DNA from: Urophycis tenuis
Taxonomy: Eukaryota > Chordata > Actinopteri > Gadiformes > Phycidae
Reading direction: 5' to 3'
Assembly (NCBI GenBank): GCA_036785325.1
Contig: JAXIVH010000098.1
Coordinates: forward strand, 586,001 to 650,000
Length of the DNA: 64,000 nucleotides
This document shows positions 58,448 to 64,000 of this stretch, in pieces (positions within the stretch are counted from its first letter, which is position 1; each line of letters starts with the position of its first letter). The translations under genes and the position numbers were made by a program. The notes under the pieces were generated by a model. It was not told the origin of the DNA, did no database searches, and was given only the letters and a program-made list of their open reading frames with translations.

Positions 58448-59315
58448 TGAAGCTGTAGTAACAGGTTACCACCTCCAGGGGGAAGCGCCATGCTCAATTA
58501 GAACACTCGGTGTGTGATTGACGTGACAAGATTAGAGAGTTGGCCTATTGCTGTAATCCCGACCTAGAGAGGAGAATTGAACGGTGTCTGGGACATTCAG
58601 AACAAGCATGTTGTTCATAGACTAGCCACAAAAATTACTGTTATACTGTATATTTTTATTGGTCAATATAAAAATCACAGAAGTCAAAATGATTTCTTTA
58701 TATAATGCACTGGGCTCATTCTCAACAATTACCTTTTTTGGATAGAGCAGCAACCACTACGTAGAAGGGATATAACAAATATACCAACACACAAACAGAG
58801 CCTCAAAGGGCTGGGTAAAAACAACCTAAGAAAAGACAGAAATAACAGAAATATACATAACAGTAAAAGATCATTGTAATTATTTGATTATTTTGGTTTG
58901 ACTTATGTTGGAATGTTTATTCACATAAGTGTACTTGCATGCATTCGTAAGTGTAGATGTCTGAAATTCAGAGACAGGGAATTAGCCCTGTACCCTTCCT
59001 GACACGTGTGTGTCCTAAGCCTGGCACAGAGCGAGAGGAGAGTGAGAGTGAGAGGGAGAGAGAGGTGAGTCCATTAAATATAGCACAGTGGACTAGGTTG
59101 GCAGAAAGGAAGCTACAACTCTCAGACAGAGCATCTCTAAGCGGAACGCACTTCTGGCAAGCATTTCTTTTTTTTTTAACCAATATTCTGTCACTATTCT
59201 GTAAAATGATGATGAGGTTACTACCTTTTCTTTGATTATATAATAACAAAATTACAATATGTATACAATACATTTTTAGCATCAACATGGCTGTCATTTG
59301 ATGCCTTGCATTTAG

Positions 59316-62300
59316 GACTTTTATGAGTTCCGGTAAGCAGCAGAAGCCAGTGCTGACAGGCCAGAGGTTTAAGACCAGAAAAAGGGGTGAGTAGATCTTT
59401 TAGTAGTCTAAAATGCATTTAAAACTGAAATGTTAAAACTGCTGCTCCTGAGAAGCAATCTGCGAATATTTGAAACATCTAATGGTGTGGTAATGAAAAT
59501 ATAATAACACAAAAATTACACATTGGCTGTCTTAGCAATAACTTCCTCACATGATCATGTTCCTCGAATTCACAGTTTACAGACTGCTAAGTCAAGCATG
59601 CTGCTGTGCTTAAAGTCGCTAGCCAGCACAACATCACATGCTGCCGAGAAGCCTGTTGCAGAGAGCAGTAAAATAAGTCAATCCTGTATTTACATACAGA
59701 TATGTCTTAATTCTGTATTCATCAAGGTAATATCTACCCAATAGAAAGTCCCAAAAGCAAAAGCTCTGTTAAAATTCAAGGCATGCAGGTGCTCTAACCC
59801 TAACCCTAACCCTAACCCTATACAGAAATTAGTTTAAGTTTGTGGTATAAATTTAGAAATTTAGAATCGTCTTCATTGTCATGTAAGGCCTGTGTGAATA
59901 TCTTAGAAGATCAAAGGAGATAAAGATGTGTCATTTAACACTCACTAAATGGCCAACTAAAATACAATACTTGTTTGATACACTTTATAACAGCCACATC
60001 ACACCAGCTAAGAAAATAAATAAATTGCAAGATAGGTACTCAAGTCTAATATACCTCCTTGTTCAACTGTACACACAACCCAAAATAAAATATGTTCCAT
60101 TTCACTTAATTAACACTGCAACTCATTTTGTATTCTGCCTTTACACAAACACAAATACTTCACTTTGGTTCCTTCTTCATAGAAACAAACAAAAAAAAAA
60201 ATGGTGCCCCGGTGGCACATTATTTAGCACCGCTGCCCCAGAGCAAGGAGGTACTGGGTATGAAACAATGGGGGGAACCTTTCTGTTTGGAGTTTGTATG
60301 TTCTCTGCATGTTCACGTGTGTTTCTTCCTGGTGCTTCTGTTTACTCCCATTCCATAAAGTCCATAAGACAAATGCTCCTAGTGCTGCAGCTATGCAGAG
60401 AAATGACTTTGTTGGGTAGTACTTGTACAATGAGAATAGTAAAGCAAACTTCTTATTCTTCCAGATGAAAAAGAGAAATTTGAGCCAACACTTTTCAGAG
60501 ATACGATTGTCCAGGGCCTCAATGAAGCTGGAACGGACCTGGAAGCAGTGGCCAGATTCTTGGATGTGTCCGGGTCCCGGCTGGACTACCGACGCTACGC
60601 AGACACTCTGTTTGATGTCCTCATCGCAGGGAGCATGCTTGGTGAGTGACAGCATGGCTTTGATTCACAATGCATATAACCATAGTCAAATAAAAAGGCA
60701 TATAGCATATAAAAAAGCATAAAGCATATAAAAGTCAAATTATATGCTGTAGAGTTAAAATCCTATTGTAATTTACCTACATTCGTGTAGATAAAGCAAA
60801 TAATTGTCCAAACTGAAGGGAGTATTATTGCGAAGCACCTGTAACACTATTGTCAGCAGTGCCCTTTGCACTGGAGACAGACCAGGGTTTTGCAGGCTAC
60901 TCTCTCCAAGGACAAAGAGATCACAGCTGGCTTTGTACGATTAGCACAGTAAGTCCCCATGACTGACCAGATCCCTGTCTCACGGCTTGGTGAGTGTCCT
61001 TTGTCATAACGCTGATTGCTTTTAGTATGCATTTCCCCTGGAGTGTGGTCTTTTCATTTGAGACTACATTTTCATTAAACATGTCACTTGTTATGGCTTT
61101 AAGGATATGTGTGAAGAAGGATTTGTCTTTGAGTAGCCACAGGTTATACAGCTGGTCAATATTTAGTTATGGAAACCTCAAGACCACAGGTAGACAAAAA
61201 GTAAACACCCAACCCAGAAGTAGACTTATGACTGATGAGTGAACTCAAATTGCTTAGCGTAGGGGTGCAGTTAAAGCAACGCACATTTATTATATTATTA
61301 TTCTTATATATATTATTTTTGCACCTTAATCTAAATTAGTACAAATATTTAATTGATATCTCTAGTCATTAATACACAGGACAAATCTGTTACTATCCTT
61401 TGTGCCATCATCCAAGGTAAACACATGTAGAAGGCCAGCTCAGATGAGAACAAATGTAAAACAAGCGAGTGATATAACCGCCATCAGGTGCAACACCATA
61501 GCAGACATCAGGCTACGGCATCATAAATCTACAGAGTCATTCCTCAGGTGGCACCATTAGTTACCTAGCTCAGCCAACAGTGGTATGTGGCACGTCATTG
61601 GGGTTATCAAGTGGGCACCTTCCTTCACCGGTGTTTCGTTAATTTAGGCCCACAACACCTCAAGAAGGCTTATCTGTGTATTCCAGCACCCTGGAAACAC
61701 ACCCCTCTATGCCACCCCCTCATAATTCCCTCTAACCCTCACCATTTAACGCCTGCCATCAACCTATTTTAGCCTTGTCCTCAACAGGAACCCCAACTAC
61801 CAAGCTTCCTCCTTAGCCATAGCCACCTGTTGCGCTCTCCGCTGCTTGCGCTATTTACTTTATCACCAGTTTGATGCACCATTTACTTTATCACCAGTTT
61901 GAAGCGCGATCTGCGAATGCCCAATGCTAAAGTGCAACGAGTGGACTTTGCCACAAAACCTCGGCAGCCAACTTCTTCCGTTTCATACCGAAACATTTCA
62001 ACACCTGATTGTGACGCCAAGTGTATCGCCCTTGGGAAAGACTAACTTTACACCCTGAAAGTATATGCCCAAGCGTACATGCTCTGGAACACAACGGGCA
62101 GGCAGCATCCCCACCCAACTGACAAAGATTTTGGGGCGATGGTGGCACAAGTAGCCCCTATCAAAAAACGAATTCTGTTTGCCACAGATCCACAGATCCT
62201 TCCACTTCAACCTTCTCCTCTCTACTGCCTTGTCTATAATAGTGTACTAATTGATATCTCTATAGCATAGAATAGTGTAGTATGCCCCCCCCTCTCATCA

Positions 62301-64000
62301 TTATAAGTCAAATCTTTAAAGATGTTATATTTTGCATTATATTTTGTGGTTAATAATTGAATTTCGGGGTACTACTACAATGTTTACATACTTTAAAGTT
62401 AAAAATTACACCTTATTATTCACAAACGGTTCATCGCTCAGAACCCCTTTCAGCCTCTGTCAGAAACGCTCAGATATTCCTTCTATCTCTTCAAGAGAAT
62501 GCCAAGTGGAAAATCTCTGCTGCACAGAAAAACAGAAGGTAGCAAACAGTTGGTATAATCAATTACTACATCACTAGAGACTCCGCTTCGCGTTGAGGTC
62601 CTGCATCACCCTATTATCTTAACACTATCCTTTACAAATCAAAGCTTTACTTTTCTATAGACCATGGGTGGAAAAAAAGTCATTCATTCTGGTGCCACAT
62701 AGACTCTAATCATATGAATGCTGCTGTCATTCCTCTTAGCCCCAGGAGGGACACGCATCCATGAAGCAGACCAGAGCAAGGTGACGGCACACTGTGTGTT
62801 CACTAGTGAGGAGAAACATTCTGCCATACGCCTCTATGCTCAGGTAGGTTTACTTAGATGATCCTCGTAGAACATTGGATTGCATATGTATTACAAAAAA
62901 CACCTAAAAAGGAGTGTGTGTGTGGGGGGGGGGGGGGGGGGGGGGTGTATTTTATTTTGCTCATGGAACTAAAAAGGGCCCCAAACCTTGTGTCTTGAGC
63001 TTGATGTTGCCACCATCTGCCATAGGTTTTCCACAAGCTCATAAGGAGGTACAAATACCTCGAGAAGGCCTTTGAAGAGGAAATTAAGAAGGTAAGCCTA
63101 CAGAATGTTGTGACCTTATTTGTAAGGATAACAAATATGCAATATCGTGGGATACATGGTACATTATGGAATATAATAGGTAGGTCAACATAAGGTATTT
63201 TTGGATCACTTTAGATGATTTTGTGTTTTTTAGGTTTCTCATTTAACATTTTTCAGTGGTCTGCTGTATGCTATTAAAGCTGCTATTGAAGTTCTTAAAT
63301 TGACAACCTCGTTGATACAAGCTGTATTGCTTTTATGTACATGTCATCCTCCGGGCCACTGTTCAAGCTCATCAGTTACCTTTTGTGTAGAAAATAAATC
63401 AATGATGTCAAATAAATCAATGTGCATCACAATTCAGACTGGTCCACAATTTAGACTAAACAAGGTGGCACCTAATATGAAGTATGAATATATGAATATG
63501 AATATGAAGAGAAGACAATTACCCATGCCCTGGTACATAATTACAGACCCATAATTTGTGTTTTGAGCTACACCTGTGTTTGTCCTACGGAGACACCACT
63601 GTGAAAGGGGTCTATCAAGGCCAAGCAAGAAGCCTCCTGACATTGTCTTGACCATTGTCTCTGTGGAGCTTCTGCTGTTCTTAAAATCCTTCACCGAGTC
63701 GGAGCGGACCAAATTAGCCATGTTGATGGGGATCCTGTTGGCCAACAATGATCTCCCCCCGCCTATCCTTGTTGGCTTGTTCAGCGATGGAGTCGTCAAA
63801 GAAGGTTTGCACGCACGCATACAAACACACACACACACACACACACACATTGTCAGAATTTTCATACATTTTAATTTCAAATTTCAACATTTTATTTCCC
63901 ATCTGGGTCAATAAAGTTAAAATAAAATACCATCTCTTATCTTATAAGCACAGATCATTATCTTTGTGATTGGTTATTCTCTGTATTGGTGAATGTAACA
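59316..64000 (+). CDS. bzw2: BZW2 (eIF5-mimic protein 1), N-terminal half, runs off the window
   Basis: BZW2 is a cytosolic translation regulator that competes with eIF5 for eIF2/eIF3 and tightens start-codon choice. Five coding exons are visible: 59323-59386 (start MSSGKQQKPVLTGQRFKTRK), 60465-60641, 62740-62843, 63026-63091 and 63669-63804. All have GT-AG borders and closing phases, giving 182 codons plus one base. Diagnostic blocks include DEKEKFEPTLFRDTIVQGLN, GSRLDYRRYADTLFD, APGGTRI, RRYKYLEKAFEEEIKK and TKLAMLMGILL. The W2/eIF5C domain would lie beyond 64000. I prefer BZW2 to BZW1 because of its position next to ankmy2 and sostdc1. An acceptor TTTAG at 59311-59315 means an upstream 5' UTR exon exists. 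Confidence 0.93.
59794..59821 (+). repeat. Interstitial telomere-like (CCCTAA)n
   Basis: Just over four perfect CTAACC units sit in bzw2 intron 1. Confidence 0.9.
60196..60370 (+). repeat. SINE-like common fish repeat
   Basis: GCCCCGGTGGCACATTATTTAGCACCGCTG, AGCAAGGAGGTACTGGGTAT and TTTCTGTTTGGAGTTTGTAT match, with decay, the very frequent teleost repeat with 'CAAGAAGGTCCTGGGTT' and 'TGTGGAGTTTGCATGTTCTC' phrases. It lies in bzw2 intron 1, just before exon 2. Confidence 0.6.
61927..62210 (-). pseudogene. LINE reverse-transcriptase C-terminal zinc-knuckle fragment
   Basis: On - the frame gives MPPSPQNLCQLGGDAACPLC, then SRACTLGHILSGCKVSLSQG and RYTWRHNQVLKC. The C-x2-C ... H-x4-C pattern followed by RYTWRHNQVL is the C-terminal zinc domain of a group of non-LTR retrotransposons. 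Only this end of the protein is present, in bzw2 intron 2. Confidence 0.65.
62921..62945 (+). repeat. Poly-G run in bzw2 intron 3
   Basis: A GTGTGTGTGG stretch leads into about 22 consecutive G. Confidence 0.9.
63822..63849 (+). repeat. (AC)n microsatellite near the right edge
   Basis: Thirteen or so AC units start about 20 bp after the donor of bzw2 exon 5 (63804). Confidence 0.9.

Larger units (their letters stand above)
57501..59315. promoter_or_regulatory. Shared head-to-head promoter region of ankmy2 and bzw2
   Basis: The two start codons face away from each other over 1.8 kb, so regulatory sequence and 5' UTR exons of both genes must be here. A stretch at 58960-59063 ending GGGAGAGAGAG|GTGAGT could be a non-coding first exon of bzw2, but this is only a donor-site guess. 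The region contains an inverted copy of ankmy2 exon 2 (57802-57894) and a LINE tail (58330-58447). Confidence 0.5.

Overview
The window is vertebrate genomic DNA, almost certainly from a teleost fish. Coding exons are short and bounded by GT-AG introns. There are many dinucleotide microsatellites, tRNA-headed SINEs with fish-type tails, LINE tails ending in (ATTCTG)n, and fish-style hAT, Harbinger, ISL2EU-like and Gypsy elements. The palindromic octamer TAGGCCTA occurs about ten times where roughly one is expected. I cannot name the species.

Bases 1-26700 are transposable elements (TEs) and hold no recognisable host gene. The core is a multi-level nest. Outermost is a decayed DNA transposon (about 1731-19943) with matching ends and an AT duplication. 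It carries a SWIM-domain companion gene on + near its left end and a THAP-domain gene on - near its right end, which is the layout I associate with ISL2EU transposons. Into it have jumped a chromodomain Gypsy retrotransposon (2132-5970, CCTAT duplication) that splits a coding exon, a SPIN-DOC/GTF2IRD2-type hAT remnant, a ZBED-type hAT (7786-12654, TTTATGCC duplication), a further hAT inside that one (9554-10557, GAGAAGAG duplication), a PIF/Harbinger element (12900-17120, TTA duplication) and a smaller element (18025-19314). To the right lie two more Harbinger copies (one with an intact Myb-like gene), two tRNA-derived SINEs (one with a 46-bp tandem array in its tail) and a Gypsy LTR.

Bases 26700-64000 hold a conserved chromosomal block: meox2 (-), sostdc1 (-), ankmy2 (-) and the 5' half of bzw2 (+). 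As I recall it, human 7p21 has the same order and strands (MEOX2, CRPPA, SOSTDC1, LRRC72, ANKMY2, BZW2), but here CRPPA and LRRC72 are not seen in their expected intervals. I could place every coding exon of meox2 (3 exons, 290 aa), sostdc1 (2 exons, 217 aa) and ankmy2 (10 exons, 434 aa), with all splice phases closing. bzw2 runs off the right edge after five coding exons. ankmy2 and bzw2 are head to head across about 1.8 kb that contains an inverted partial copy of ankmy2 exon 2.

The four host genes are not an operon. They are a developmental homeobox regulator, a secreted BMP/Wnt antagonist, a cilium/Hedgehog-linked ankyrin-MYND adaptor and a translation-initiation regulator. Introns and intergenic DNA are filled with microsatellites, foldback elements and decayed TE pieces. 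I found no CRISPR array, bacterial gene, rRNA or functional tRNA gene.
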